From contig BOKO01000023.1 of NCBI GenBank assembly GCA_016861025.1, positions 33,719 through 97,718 of the forward strand: DNA of 64,000 nucleotides, read 5' to 3'. Positions within the stretch are counted from its first letter, which is position 1, and every line of letters starts with the position of its first letter. The position numbers and the translations under genes were made by a program. The stretch is from Chloroflexota bacterium (GTDB taxonomy: Bacteria; Chloroflexota; Anaerolineae; Caldilineales; Caldilineaceae). Positions 17,091 to 27,279 of this stretch are shown here, piece by piece. A model generated the notes under the pieces. The model searched no databases. It was not told where the DNA came from and saw only the letters and a list, made by a program, of their open reading frames with translations.

Positions 17091-17938
17091 TTGACAGCTC
17101 CCATTGTCAAACCGCGCACCAGATTACGCGACACCAACAGCGCAAAGATCACCACCGGCAGCACGATCAGCGTCCCTGTCGCCATCATCGGACCCCAGCG
17201 AATGCCAAAGCCGGTCATGAAGTTGGCGGCTTCGACCGGCGCCGTGCGCGCTTCGGCGCGTGTCAACACCAATGCAAACATTAGCTCGTTCCAGGCAGTG
17301 ATAAATGCCAGAATCGCCGACACAACAATGCCAGGCATTGCCAGCGGCAGGTTGATGCGGAAAAAGACCTGCCAGATCGTGGCGCCATCCACCGTTGCGG
17401 CTTCATCCACCTCACGCGGGATGGCGCGAAATTGATCGACGCACAGCCAGACCACCAACGGCACACCAAAAGTCAGATAGACCAGAATCAGCGCCAGATG
17501 TGTATCGAGCAGACGAAGGTCACGCGCAATCAGGAAAAAAGGCAGCGCCACAACGATCGGTGAAATGAAGCGGTTCGAGATGATCCAGAACCAGAGGTCG
17601 GATTTGCCGCGGAAATTGAAGCGGGCAAGCACGTATGCCGCTGGCGCGCCGATCAACACCGAAAGCGCCGTCGCCGACGTTGCCACGATCAGGCTGTTGA
17701 CCAGACTTTTGGCTACCGTACCTTCCTCGTAGACAGAGCGGAAATGATCAAAGGTCGGTTGAAAAATCAGCACTGGCGGCACCGCGAAGGTGTCCGCAGT
17801 CGTCTTCAGCGCCGTCGTTATCATCCAGTAGACCGGCATCAAGAACGCTGCGATCAGAATGACCGCAACGACACCCTGCCAGAGATAGGTAAATGTGTGG
17901 CGGCTTGCACCGCGCCGTGAGTGTGAACGGGCGCTCAT
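17087..17938 (-). CDS. Sugar ABC transporter permease (MalG/CUT1 type)
   Basis: 283 residues. ATG at 17938 overlaps the TGA of the partner permease (ATGA), which decides the start. Six helices; helix 1 is at about 18-38 (GVVAVILIAAFLMPVYWMIT), followed by the typical TALKTTADTF loop. The EAA loop reads VDEAATVDGATIWQVFFRINLP. The length is the family norm, without the long loop seen in the 9.4 kb homologue. Confidence 0.9.
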   Translation of the reverse strand: MSARSHSRRGASRHTFTYLWQGVVAVILIAAFLMPVYWMITTALKTTADTFAVPPVLIFQPTFDHFRSVYEEGTVAKSLVNSLIVATSATALSVLIGAPAAYVLARFNFRGKSDLWFWIISNRFISPIVVALPFFLIARDLRLLDTHLALILVYLTFGVPLVVWLCVDQFRAIPREVDEAATVDGATIWQVFFRINLPLAMPGIVVSAILAFITAWNELMFALVLTRAEARTAPVEAANFMTGFGIRWGPMMATGTLIVLPVVIFALLVSRNLVRGLTMGAVK

Positions 17939-18819
17939 GCTTCGATCTCCCGATAGAACAGGCGAATGTAGCCACGCGACAGCACAATGCACAAGATCAA
18001 TAACAGGATCGCCTGCGCCGAGGCCACGCCCATGTCAAACACGCGGAAGCCCACGCGCTGGATGTAGACGCTGACCAACTCGGTCGAGACACCGGGGCCA
18101 CCGCGTGTCAGCACGAAGACCATGTCAAACAACTTGAGAATATCCGCCGTGCGCAAGATCAAGACTGCCGTCAGCCCAGGCAACAGATAGGGCGCCTGCA
18201 CATGCCAGAAAAGATTCCAGCCGCGTCCGGCTTCCAGTTGCCCCGACTCCAACACATCCTGCGAGATCATGGACAACCCTGAGATCATCACCAGCGCCAC
18301 GAAAGGCGTCCATTGCCAGATATCGACCAGCGCAATCGTCAACATCGCTGGCACAGGCTCGCCCAACCACGAAACCGGCGGCACGTTGAAGAGGCTGAGC
18401 AGATAGTTCATGAAGCCAAAGTCGCGATTGAACAGCAAGCGACCGATCAGCCCAACGACAGTTGGCGTCACCGCAATTGGCACAACCAGCAGCACGCGCA
18501 TCAGAAACGAAAGCGGCCGCCAGCGCATCCCATCGATAAATAAAGCAATCAGCACGCCAAGCACCACCTGCAGGGGCACCGTCAACAAGAAAAACTGCCC
18601 GGTGCGCAGCAGCGACTGCCAGAACAGCGGGTCATTGACGACTGCGGCGTAATTCTGGAATCCGACATAGCCGGTGCCCAGATATTGTTTGGTCAACTGA
18701 TACTGGCGAAAGCTAATATCCAGCGCAAAAAGCAACGGATAGATGCCGATCGCCAGCAGCACAATCACGGCTGGAGCGATCAACGAAATCGCAGGCAAAT
18801 TTACTCTTTGTCTCGACAT
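17935..18819 (-). CDS. Sugar ABC transporter permease (MalF/CUT1 type) with degenerate EAA loop
   Basis: 294 residues. ATG at 18819 is chosen because longer frames would include the perfect hairpin at 18850-18890. N-terminal INLPAISLIAPAVIV-type helix and the SFRQYQLTKQYLGTGYVGFQ segment are those of MalF/UgpA proteins. The EAA loop is unusual: VLESGQLEAGRGWNLFWHVQ instead of the 'EAA..DGA' consensus, so the ATPase contact may be altered, although the C-terminal 'P.L.PGL' helix is retained. It is preceded in the operon by the SIS-domain gene and overlaps the MalG-like gene by 4 bases. Confidence 0.88.
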   Translation of the reverse strand: MSRQRVNLPAISLIAPAVIVLLAIGIYPLLFALDISFRQYQLTKQYLGTGYVGFQNYAAVVNDPLFWQSLLRTGQFFLLTVPLQVVLGVLIALFIDGMRWRPLSFLMRVLLVVPIAVTPTVVGLIGRLLFNRDFGFMNYLLSLFNVPPVSWLGEPVPAMLTIALVDIWQWTPFVALVMISGLSMISQDVLESGQLEAGRGWNLFWHVQAPYLLPGLTAVLILRTADILKLFDMVFVLTRGGPGVSTELVSVYIQRVGFRVFDMGVASAQAILLLILCIVLSRGYIRLFYREIEA

Positions 18820-18849
18820 GATCTGCCGCTTTCTCTCTTTCCGATTCAG

Positions 18850-18890
18850 GCTCACCTTCCCGGAAGCGCTGCGCTTCCGGGAAGGTGAGC
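18850..18890 (-). promoter_or_regulatory. Perfect intercistronic hairpin (20-bp arms)
   Basis: Arms 18850-18869 and 18871-18890 are exact reverse complements around one base. It lies between the SIS-domain gene and the first permease gene of one operon and is not followed by a T run. A likely role is mRNA processing or protection of the upstream binding-protein/SIS segment, as with malE-malF REP sequences. Confidence 0.6.
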
Positions 18891-18915
18891 GGGGGAGCAG
18901 CCTCACTGTCGCCGC

Positions 18916-19482
18916 TTATTCCAAATTCGTGTGTCGGTGACGCATCTGATCCGGCGTCTGCCCGCTCTTTTCGCGCAACATAATTGAGATCAGATCAAAG
19001 AAAACCAGTTGCGCTGCTTCATACAGACTACCCATCGGCAAGACGCTTGTCGGTGCACTCTGGTCGTTTGCCATTGTCTGCGCCGGCAAAAAGATGACGG
19101 TGTCCGCTTGTTGCGCAGCTTTCCCCTGCGGCTGCGCTGTCACCACCATTGTGCGGCTGCCGCTCTCCTTTGCTACACCCATCAGCGCCAACACTGTCGA
19201 GAATGCGCCTGGCCCGGCGCTGACAATTAAGAGATCGCCTTCGCCGATTGGCGGGGTTGTCATGTCGCCAACGACGTGGGCGTCCAACCCCAGGTGCATC
19301 AGCCGCATACACAGCGCCTTCATCATCAGCCCTTCGCGGCCCACCCCGTAACAGGCGATGCGTCTGGCGCGCAGGATTTCGTCACACATGCGCTCGGCGT
19401 CGTCAGGGGCGAGGGCGGCGAGGACCGCCCCCACCTCGCTTGTCGCCTGCGCAGCCATTGCATGGAACTCTGCGCCGATCAT
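18916..19482 (-). CDS. hxlB: SIS-domain sugar isomerase, 6-phospho-3-hexuloisomerase-like
   Basis: 188 residues. A single SIS domain: RRIACYGVGREGLMMKALCM (phosphosugar loop), RLMHLGLDAHVVGDMTTPPI, GEGDLLIVSAGPGAFSTVLA, and the C-terminal SLYEAAQLVFFDLISIMLRE with the Glu/His-type catalytic helix of PHI enzymes. Canonical PHI has 'SGSGET' where this has SAGPGAFS. 6-Phospho-3-hexuloisomerase converts arabino-3-hexulose-6-phosphate to fructose-6-phosphate in the RuMP cycle, normally beside HPS. No HPS gene is present; instead it lies 11 bases after the ABC binding protein and before the permeases, so it more likely isomerises a phosphorylated imported sugar. Confidence 0.75.
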   Translation of the reverse strand: MIGAEFHAMAAQATSEVGAVLAALAPDDAERMCDEILRARRIACYGVGREGLMMKALCMRLMHLGLDAHVVGDMTTPPIGEGDLLIVSAGPGAFSTVLALMGVAKESGSRTMVVTAQPQGKAAQQADTVIFLPAQTMANDQSAPTSVLPMGSLYEAAQLVFFDLISIMLREKSGQTPDQMRHRHTNLE

Positions 19483-19493
19483 GTGTGCAATCC

Positions 19494-20909
<1,416 letters not shown>

Positions 20910-21090
20910 GTGATTCTCCTTAGCTACACAGTTTCATTCATGGTGATTCATACATGGTGAACCGACAAGAAGACCAAACAACCAGAAACCACAACACAAG
21001 TTCGCATCGATTGGCGCCTGTTCGTCCAATCGACACTCAGTATGATTCAAGCCGGCTTGCACAATTGTTCTTGTCTGTGGATACATGTGC

Positions 21091-21119
21091 ATAATAGCAT
21101 TATAAAATGCCACTGTCAA
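21091..21119 (-). promoter_or_regulatory. Promoter of the 20.9-16.2 kb importer operon
   Basis: Minus strand: TTGACA (21119-21114), 17-base spacer, TATTAT (21096-21091). The leader to the binding-protein ATG is about 175 bases and contains the CAAGCCGGCTTG palindrome. The spacer contains GCATT-N4-AATGC, a candidate operator. Confidence 0.6.
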
Positions 21120-21265
21120 GCCTCTTTTGCACATAATTTCTCTTTTAAGAAAATTCGTTCACGCTTAGCCTAAACCAGCATATCCGCCAACTTGGATTGC
21201 AAACGCCAGGAATGCAGGACGCTCCATGCGAGCACCTGGCTCACATTGGCACAAACTGGCGCAAC

Positions 21266-21277
21266 GTTAACGGTAAC
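21266..21277. promoter_or_regulatory. LacI-family operator upstream of the lacI-type gene
   Basis: GTTAACGGTAAC differs at two positions from the perfect palindrome GTTAGCGCTAAC found twice at 22330 and 22555. It lies six bases before the -35 of the regulator gene, consistent with autoregulation. Confidence 0.55.
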
Positions 21278-21282
21278 GAATT

Positions 21283-21311
21283 TTGTCAATTCAGACACAT
21301 TTCTGTAGAAT
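21283..21311 (+). promoter_or_regulatory. Promoter of the LacI-family gene, leaderless
   Basis: TTGTCA (21283-21288), 17-base spacer, TAGAAT (21306-21311). Only seven bases separate the -10 from the ATG at 21319, so transcription should start at or next to the start codon. Confidence 0.55.
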
Positions 21312-21318
21312 GGGTTCC

Positions 21319-22326
21319 ATGAAAAAGCGTCCAACCATTACCGATGTCGCCCAGGCTGCCGGGGTCTCTCTCATGACCGTGTCGCGCGTGGTGAACGATA
21401 AACCCGGCGTCGGCGAGGAGACCCGCCAGCGCATCCGCCAACTGATCGAGGAGATGGGCTATCGCCCGAATGAGATCGCACGTGGATTGGCGACGCGGCA
21501 GACCGCCACGGTTGCGATCGTGGTGCCAGACATCACCAATCCGTTTTTTGCGCAGATTGCGTGCGGCGCCGAGGCGGTGGCGTTTGAGAAAGGCTACCAC
21601 CTGTTTCTGCTCAACACCGCCGAGAACACCGACCGCGAAGTCGCCGCGCTCGACTCGCTGCAACAAAAAGAGATCGACGGTGTGCTGTTGTGCAGCCCGC
21701 GTTTACCGATCGACGATTTGGAAGCCACCATCAGTCAATTTGCCGCCGTAACCCTCTTCAACCGTGAGCTGCAAAACCCGTTGCCCAACGTGGCGCAGAT
21801 CAACATCAACGATGTGCTCGGCGCGCAACTGGCGGTGCAGCATTTCGTCGCCAGCGGGCGTCGGCGGCTGGCGCTGATCGCCGGGCCGGTGACCTCCACT
21901 TCGGGCCAACGGCGCATCGACGGTTATCGCGCCGGGCTGCGCGCGGCCGGACTGATCTTTGAGCCGCAGGCGATGGAGCATTGTCAGCCCGTTACGGAGG
22001 GTGGGCGCATGGCGACAGCGCAATTGCTCGCCCGCCGCCCCAAAACTGACGCCATCCTGGCCTTCAACGACCTGGTGGCGGTGGGCGCCATCCAGGCGTG
22101 CGAGGACTCCGGACGGCGCGTGCCCGACGACATCGCCGTCATCGGCTTCGACGACATTCCCTTAGCTACAATCGTGCGTCCCCATCTCACCACCCTGCAC
22201 ATCGATCTGGAGGAAGTGGGACGTCTGGCGATGAGCAAGATTCTGGAGATCATCCAGCAGCCGGACGCGCCAGCGCACGCCACGCACTGGATCGACCCAC
22301 AACTGGTCATTCGTGATTCTGCCTGA
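21319..22326 (+). CDS. LacI-family transcriptional regulator of the glucuronide operon
   Basis: 335 residues. ATG at 21319 gives the normal LacI N-terminus MKKRPTITDVAQAAGVSLMT and SRVVNDKPGVGEETRQRI, i.e. HTH plus hinge helix (NEIARGLATRQT), then a periplasmic-binding-protein-like sensor domain (VAIVVPDITNPFFAQI, DAILAFNDLVAVGAIQ, VIGFDDIPLA). An ATG three codons upstream is possible. LacI proteins release their palindromic operators on binding a sugar ligand. Three copies of the same operator flank this gene and the promoter of the next operon, so it most likely represses the glucuronide genes and itself. The inducer is probably a uronate or aldonate intermediate (inference). Confidence 0.93.
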   Translation: MKKRPTITDVAQAAGVSLMTVSRVVNDKPGVGEETRQRIRQLIEEMGYRPNEIARGLATRQTATVAIVVPDITNPFFAQIACGAEAVAFEKGYHLFLLNTAENTDREVAALDSLQQKEIDGVLLCSPRLPIDDLEATISQFAAVTLFNRELQNPLPNVAQININDVLGAQLAVQHFVASGRRRLALIAGPVTSTSGQRRIDGYRAGLRAAGLIFEPQAMEHCQPVTEGGRMATAQLLARRPKTDAILAFNDLVAVGAIQACEDSGRRVPDDIAVIGFDDIPLATIVRPHLTTLHIDLEEVGRLAMSKILEIIQQPDAPAHATHWIDPQLVIRDSA

Positions 22327-22328
22327 TA

Positions 22329-22342
22329 GTTAGCGCTAACTC
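22329..22342. promoter_or_regulatory. LacI-family operator, perfect palindrome
   Basis: AGTTAGCGCTAACT is fully palindromic and begins three bases after the regulator's stop codon. Its centre is 225 bases from the operator at 22555, about 21 helical turns, so looping between the two is possible. Confidence 0.7.
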
Positions 22343-22514
22343 AAGCCGGCTGCCTTGATAACCCACTTCATCACCCCGCACATCCTCCTCGACAATCTCC
22401 ATCCTCACGGTCTTGCATTGATTTTCCGTTGCCTTCTTGCAGATGTCAAGCCCTTCGCCCAGAGGTGAGTTGCAACGGATGAAAAGCAATTTTCACGAAT
22501 TTTGATTTTGCCTA

Positions 22515-22542
22515 TTGACATTTGGCGAAAATGTGCTATTGT
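22515..22542 (+). promoter_or_regulatory. Promoter of the glucuronide operon
   Basis: TTGACA (22515-22520), 16-base spacer, TATTGT (22537-22542). The predicted start at about 22549 is just upstream of the operator at 22555-22566, the position expected for repression. Confidence 0.6.
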
Positions 22543-22554
22543 AGTATTCATCAC

Positions 22555-22566
22555 GTTAGCGCTAAC
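22555..22566. promoter_or_regulatory. LacI-family operator at the operon start site
   Basis: GTTAGCGCTAAC is identical to the core at 22330-22341 and lies at about +7 to +18 relative to the predicted transcription start. Confidence 0.7.
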
Positions 22567-22616
22567 TAAACAAGAGGTCGGTCAATTCGTTTTGAGGTTA
22601 CCCAAGGAGAGGTGAC

Positions 22617-23921
22617 ATGAGCGTCATTACAACCGCCGAGAGCAGCGCGGCGATTGCCGCCAACAACCGCAAGGGGCGCTGGGGCGCCTTGTTTGCGATG
22701 GCGTTTGCCTTCGTGAGCGATAACACCGAAGGCGGTCTGGTCAACACGTTGTTCCCTGTAATTCGTACATCGTTGGGCATGGATCTGGGCGCCCTCGGCA
22801 TTCTGACCAGCGTCAGCCGCTTTGCCCGCATGTTGTTTGGGCCGCTGTGGGCGATGGCCGCCGACAAATATGGCCGCAAGCGCATCCTGATCCTGGTGAC
22901 GGGCGTGTGGGGGCTGTGGACAGCCGCCGCCGGGCTTGCCCAGGACTTCACCCAGTTGCTGATCCTTTACAGCATCGGCGTCATCGGCACGGTGGCGAGC
23001 GAACCGATCTCGAACGGGTTGCTTGCCGATATTTTCGAGGAGAACGAACGCGGGCGAGCGTATGGCGCTATCCGCTCGATTGGCTCGGCGGGCGGTCTCA
23101 TCTTGACGCCGCTGATCGGTCAACTGTCGCGCGACCCGGAAGGCTGGCGCATTGGCATGTTCATCATGGGCGGCATCAGCCTGCTCAGCGGTCTCCTCAT
23201 CCTGTTCCTGGTCAAGGAGCCACAACGTCACACGCCCACCGACGACGCCGACTTCGGCAAGTTCAAGTTCCGTGATGTGCCTGCGCTTTTCAAGATTCCT
23301 TCGGTCCTGTTGCTGGCTGGCATGTTGCCTTTCGTCACCAGTCTGGTGCTCTTTTCCTTCTTTGTCACCTATTTTGTCGATGTGCGCGGCTGGCAAAACG
23401 CCGACGCCGCCATTCTCTACACGGCGTTCATGGCCGGCTTTGCCATCAGCTCATTCATCGGCGGTCTGGTGGGCGACTGGTTCGACAAGCGCTTCGGGCC
23501 AAAGGGACGCATCATGCTGATGCAGATGTATCTCGCCACCTTTGCCGTCTTCTCCTTCATCGCTTTGCAGTTCGACTGGGGTAAGGGGCTCGAGGTGTAT
23601 GTGGTCGTCTTTCTGTTCGGGTTGATTGGCTCGATCGGTTTCTCCGGTGTGGTGCTGCCGATGGTCTCGGCGGTGACACCGGTGGAGTTGTCCGCCACCG
23701 CCTTTGCGCTGCTCTTCTCGCTGATTCAGGGGTTGATTTCGGCGCTGATGTCGTTGGCGCTCGGCTTCCTGGCGCAGACCTACGGCTTGCCGAATGTGAT
23801 GTTCTGGCTGATCACCGTGCCCTACGCCATCAACGCTGTCTACTGGTTCCTGTTCTATCGCTGGTATCCGCAAGATGTCGCGCGGGCGCAGGCGCATCGC
23901 GCTGCCGTCCTGCAAGCGTAA
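22617..23921 (+). CDS. Major facilitator superfamily transporter (probable glucuronide or uronate uptake)
   Basis: 434 residues. Start supported by CAAGGAGAGGTGAC before the ATG. About twelve helices; the MFS loop between helices 2 and 3 is visible (GPLWAMAADKYGRKRILILV), and a second copy lies after helix 8 (GGLVGDWFDKRFGPKGRIML). The fold is of the drug/sugar:proton family rather than the GPH (melibiose/glucuronide) family, so the substrate cannot be read from sequence. As the first gene under the operator and promoter and followed by beta-glucuronidase, it is inferred to import glucuronides or free uronate. Confidence 0.85.
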   Translation: MSVITTAESSAAIAANNRKGRWGALFAMAFAFVSDNTEGGLVNTLFPVIRTSLGMDLGALGILTSVSRFARMLFGPLWAMAADKYGRKRILILVTGVWGLWTAAAGLAQDFTQLLILYSIGVIGTVASEPISNGLLADIFEENERGRAYGAIRSIGSAGGLILTPLIGQLSRDPEGWRIGMFIMGGISLLSGLLILFLVKEPQRHTPTDDADFGKFKFRDVPALFKIPSVLLLAGMLPFVTSLVLFSFFVTYFVDVRGWQNADAAILYTAFMAGFAISSFIGGLVGDWFDKRFGPKGRIMLMQMYLATFAVFSFIALQFDWGKGLEVYVVVFLFGLIGSIGFSGVVLPMVSAVTPVELSATAFALLFSLIQGLISALMSLALGFLAQTYGLPNVMFWLITVPYAINAVYWFLFYRWYPQDVARAQAHRAAVLQA

Positions 23922-23937
23922 CTGGACTTGCTCAATA

Positions 23938-23969
23938 GGGAGAAGGAGGTCGGTTCTTCTCCCCCTTTT
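23938..23969 (+). terminator. Terminator-like hairpin between MFS and glucuronidase genes
   Basis: GGGAGAAG (23938-23945) pairs with CTTCTCCC (23956-23963), followed by CCTTTT. The stem is short and the T run has four bases, so it probably reduces rather than stops read-through and sets a gene-dose step inside the operon. Confidence 0.45.
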
Positions 23970-23991
23970 ACTCTAGAAGGAGACAATCGCC

Positions 23992-25764
23992 ATGTTGTAC
24001 CCGATCCAAAATGCAGTGCGCAACCGTCTGGACATCTCCGGCATCTGGGATTTTAAGACCGACCCACACCACGTGGGCGAGCAGGAAGGCTGGAGCAACG
24101 GTCTGGTCGATGCCCGTCCGATTGCCGTGCCCGGCAGTTGGAACGAACAATACGAGGATTTGTTTGGCTATCTCGACCTCGCCTGGTATGTCAAACGCGT
24201 CTATGTCCCCTCGCACTGGCAGGGCGAACGGGTCTTCATTCGCGTGGGTTCGGCGTGCTATCACGGCGTCGTCTACATCAACGGCGTCAAGGTGGGCGAA
24301 CACGAAGGGGGCCATCTGCCTTTTGCTTTCGAGATCACCGACCTGGTGAAATGGGGCGAGGAGAATGTCGTCGCCATCAGCGTCGAAAACGAGCTGAAGC
24401 CGACGCGGGTGCCGTCCGGCAACATGGAGTCGTCGATGGGGATGTTTGCCAGCACCCCGCGCACGACCTTCGACTTCTATCCCTTTGCCGGGCTGCACCG
24501 GCCCGTCGTGCTCTACACCACGCCGCAGACATACATCGAGGACGTGACCGTGGTGACCGAGATTGCCGGCGCCAACGGCGTCGTCAAGGTGGCGGCGCGG
24601 TTGAATACGTCCCATTCCGGTCTCGGCGCGGCGACGATCCAGGCGGGCGACCAGACGATCAAGGGCGAGCTGAACTTTGTCGACGGCGTGGCGGAGACGA
24701 CGCTGGTCGTGCCCAACGCGCGCTTCTGGTCAGATGTCGATCCACACCTCTATGCGCTGACCATTGCGACCGACGCCGACAGCTACACGCTGCAGATCGG
24801 CATCCGCACGATCGCCGTGCAGGGCGGACAGATTCTGCTCAACGGCAAGCCGGTGAAGCTGAACGGCTTTGGCCGTCACGAGGATTTCATCGCCAGCGGC
24901 AAAGGGCTGAACCTGCCGTTGATGGTCAAGGATTATCAGTTGATGCGCTGGACTGGCGCCAACAGCTACCGCACCTCGCACTATCCTTACAGCGAGGAAG
25001 AGATGCAGTTGGCGGACCGCGAAGGCTTTTTGATCATCGACGAAATCCCCGCCGTCAGCCTGCAATTTGACAACGACGAGAACATTGCGATTCGTCTGCG
25101 CACCTGCCTTCAGCAGATCGACGAGCTGGTGGCGCGCGACAAGAATCACCCCAGCGTCGTGATGTGGTGCGTCGCCAACGAGCCAATGCCGCGCAGCCTC
25201 AACCTGGCGGCGTTGGGCGGCCAGGTCTCCGACCCGTCGGAGATGCAGGGCAAAGCCATGCTCGACGCCATGATCGCTCACGCCAAATCGCTCGACGCCA
25301 CGCGCCCGGTGACCATCGTGACCGTGATGGGCGGCCCGCAGTCGTGGATGGAGAAGTGCGACGTCATCTGCATGAACCGCTATTGGGGCTGGTATGTGCT
25401 GGGGGGCGAGCTGGACAAGGCGCGCGCTGCACTGGAACAGGAACTCGACCAGACCTACGAAATGTGGGGACGCCCGATCATCGTCACCGAGTTTGGCGCC
25501 GACACCATCCCCGGTATGCACGGCCATCCCACCGTCATGTGGACCGAGGAGTATCAGGCGGACTTTATCCGCTTTCATCTGGAGGTGGCGGCGGCGCGCG
25601 ACTTTGTCGCCGGCATGCATGTCTGGAATTTCGCCGATTTTGCCGCCGTGCAGAGCATCGCCCGCGTCGCCGGCATCAATCACAAGGGCGTCTTCACCCG
25701 CATCCGCACGCCGAAGATGGCGGCGCACGTATTGCGCGAGTTTTGGGTACAATCACAGGCATAG
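23992..25764 (+). CDS. uidA: Beta-glucuronidase (GH2)
   Basis: 590 residues, close to E. coli GUS (603). Sugar-binding, Ig-like and TIM-barrel domains in order. The glucuronidase signature is complete: GFGRHEDF (292-299), GANSYRTSHYPYSEEE (322-337), acid/base Glu397 in CVANEP, nucleophile Glu500 in IIVTEFGADTIPGMH, and the glucuronate-recognising N-x-K motif Asn563-His-Lys565 in GINHKGVFTR. It therefore hydrolyses beta-D-glucuronides to D-glucuronate. No signal peptide, so it is cytoplasmic. The start follows AGAAGGAG. It feeds the uronate isomerase 74 bases downstream. This is the most secure substrate assignment in the window and fixes the operon's role. Confidence 0.95.
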   Translation: MLYPIQNAVRNRLDISGIWDFKTDPHHVGEQEGWSNGLVDARPIAVPGSWNEQYEDLFGYLDLAWYVKRVYVPSHWQGERVFIRVGSACYHGVVYINGVKVGEHEGGHLPFAFEITDLVKWGEENVVAISVENELKPTRVPSGNMESSMGMFASTPRTTFDFYPFAGLHRPVVLYTTPQTYIEDVTVVTEIAGANGVVKVAARLNTSHSGLGAATIQAGDQTIKGELNFVDGVAETTLVVPNARFWSDVDPHLYALTIATDADSYTLQIGIRTIAVQGGQILLNGKPVKLNGFGRHEDFIASGKGLNLPLMVKDYQLMRWTGANSYRTSHYPYSEEEMQLADREGFLIIDEIPAVSLQFDNDENIAIRLRTCLQQIDELVARDKNHPSVVMWCVANEPMPRSLNLAALGGQVSDPSEMQGKAMLDAMIAHAKSLDATRPVTIVTVMGGPQSWMEKCDVICMNRYWGWYVLGGELDKARAALEQELDQTYEMWGRPIIVTEFGADTIPGMHGHPTVMWTEEYQADFIRFHLEVAAARDFVAGMHVWNFADFAAVQSIARVAGINHKGVFTRIRTPKMAAHVLREFWVQSQA

Positions 25765-25838
25765 GGCGCGCTCTAGTGCACGACGCGCCTGCCACAACCC
25801 AACCGGCGCACAGAATCGTTTTAAGGAGGATGAAGATC

Positions 25839-27257
25839 ATGTCGGAAAAAACCTGGCGACTTTCACCGGATCGCTGTTTTGCGGCGGAGCCGACGCAGCG
25901 CGCCGTTGCCCGCGACCTCTACGCCGCCGTCAAAGACCTGCCGCTGATTGCGCCGCACGGTCATGTGCCGCCGGCGCTGCTGGCTGACCCGGATGCACGG
26001 CTTGGCACGCCCGCCGAACTGTTCATCATTCCCGATCACTACATCCTGCGCATGCTCTACAGCCAGGGCGTGGCGCTGGAAGAGCTGGGCGTGCCCCGTC
26101 GCGATGGCGCGGCGGTCGAAACCGATCACCGCCGCATCTGGCAGCGTTTCGCCGAAAACTTTCATCTCTTCCGCGCCACGCCGACCGGGCTGTGGCTGGC
26201 GGATGAGCTGACGACCCTCTTCGGCGTGGAAGAGCGGCTGACCGGCGCCAGCGCACAGCGCATCTACGATCACCTGGAGGCGCAGTTGGCGCGGCCAGAA
26301 TTCACCCCGCGTGCGTTGCTCAACCGCTTCGGCATCGAAGTGCTCTGCACCACCGACGCCGCCACCGACCCGCTCGACCACCACCGCAAGCTGCACGCCG
26401 AAGGGCTGACGCACATCCGCCCGACTTTTCGCCCCGACGCGGTGGTGAATCTGGACAACCCGACCTGGCGCACGCAGATCGACGCGCTCAGCGCGGTCTC
26501 CGGCGTCGATGTCGTCGATTACGCCAGCTATGTGCAGGCGCTGGAGCAGCGCCGCGCCGCCTTTAAGCAACTCGGCGCGCTGGCGACCGACCACGCCGCG
26601 CTGACGCCTTACACGGCGCGGCTCAGCACGCACGAGGCGGAAGCCATTTTCCAGCGCGCGCTGCACGGCCAGGCTGACGCTGCCGACGCCGTCGCCTTCA
26701 CCGGGCACATGCTGATGGAGATGGCGCGCATGAGCATCGAGGACGGGCTGGTGATGCAGCTTCACGTCGGCAGCCTGCGCAACCACCATGACGTGCTCTT
26801 CACTCACTTTGGTCCCGACATGGGCGCCGACATTCCAATCGCGACCGAGTGGACGCGCAACCTGCGCCCGCTGCTCAACGCCTACGGCGCCGACCCGCGC
26901 TTCCGGCTGATTCTCTTTACGCTCGACGAGAGCACCTACGGTCGCGAGCTGGCGCCGCTCGCTGGACACTATCCCGCCGTGCGCCTGGGGCCGCCGTGGT
27001 GGTTCTTTGACAGCGTCAACGGGATGCGGCGCTTCTTCGACCGCGTGATCGAGACCGCCGGGCTGTACAACACCGCCGGTTTCAACGACGACACGCGCGC
27101 CTTCGCCTCGATCCCCTCACGACATGATGTGTGGCGCCGCGTCAGTTGCGACTGGCTGGCCGGGTTGGTGGTGCAGGGCATGTTGGCGGAGGATGAAGCC
27201 GCCGAGATGGCGTATGAATGCGCCTATGGGTTGGCGAAGCGCGCGTATTGCGCATGA
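25839..27257 (+). CDS. uxaC: Uronate isomerase
   Basis: 472 residues, the normal size. ATG at 25839 is preferred because AAGGAGG ends nine bases upstream; an ATG three codons earlier abuts the ribosome site. Amidohydrolase-like fold with the metal-binding His40-x-His42 (LPLIAPHGHVPP), FGIEVLCTTDAATDPLDHH, RPTFRPDAVVNLD, MQLHVGSLRNHH, and a C-terminal SIPSRHDVWRRVSCDWLAGL block typical of UxaC. It converts D-glucuronate to D-fructuronate (and galacturonate to tagaturonate). Directly downstream of beta-glucuronidase and 22 bases before the SDR reductase gene. Confidence 0.95.
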   Translation: MSEKTWRLSPDRCFAAEPTQRAVARDLYAAVKDLPLIAPHGHVPPALLADPDARLGTPAELFIIPDHYILRMLYSQGVALEELGVPRRDGAAVETDHRRIWQRFAENFHLFRATPTGLWLADELTTLFGVEERLTGASAQRIYDHLEAQLARPEFTPRALLNRFGIEVLCTTDAATDPLDHHRKLHAEGLTHIRPTFRPDAVVNLDNPTWRTQIDALSAVSGVDVVDYASYVQALEQRRAAFKQLGALATDHAALTPYTARLSTHEAEAIFQRALHGQADAADAVAFTGHMLMEMARMSIEDGLVMQLHVGSLRNHHDVLFTHFGPDMGADIPIATEWTRNLRPLLNAYGADPRFRLILFTLDESTYGRELAPLAGHYPAVRLGPPWWFFDSVNGMRRFFDRVIETAGLYNTAGFNDDTRAFASIPSRHDVWRRVSCDWLAGLVVQGMLAEDEAAEMAYECAYGLAKRAYCA

Positions 27258-27279
27258 AAACAGAAACGAGAAAACGCTT

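Larger units (their letters stand above)
20910..21318. other. Divergent intergenic region between binding protein and LacI genes
   Basis: This 409-base region contains the minus promoter at 21091-21119, a perfect 12-bp palindrome CAAGCCGGCTTG (21048-21059) inside the minus-strand leader, GCATT-ATAA-AATGC (21098-21111) inside the promoter, and the LacI operator and promoter at 21266-21311. I see no gene. Confidence 0.7.

Noticed and set aside
18820..18906. N-terminal extension of the MalF-like permease
   Set aside because: It would translate through the perfect hairpin; the product from 18819 matches the normal family start.
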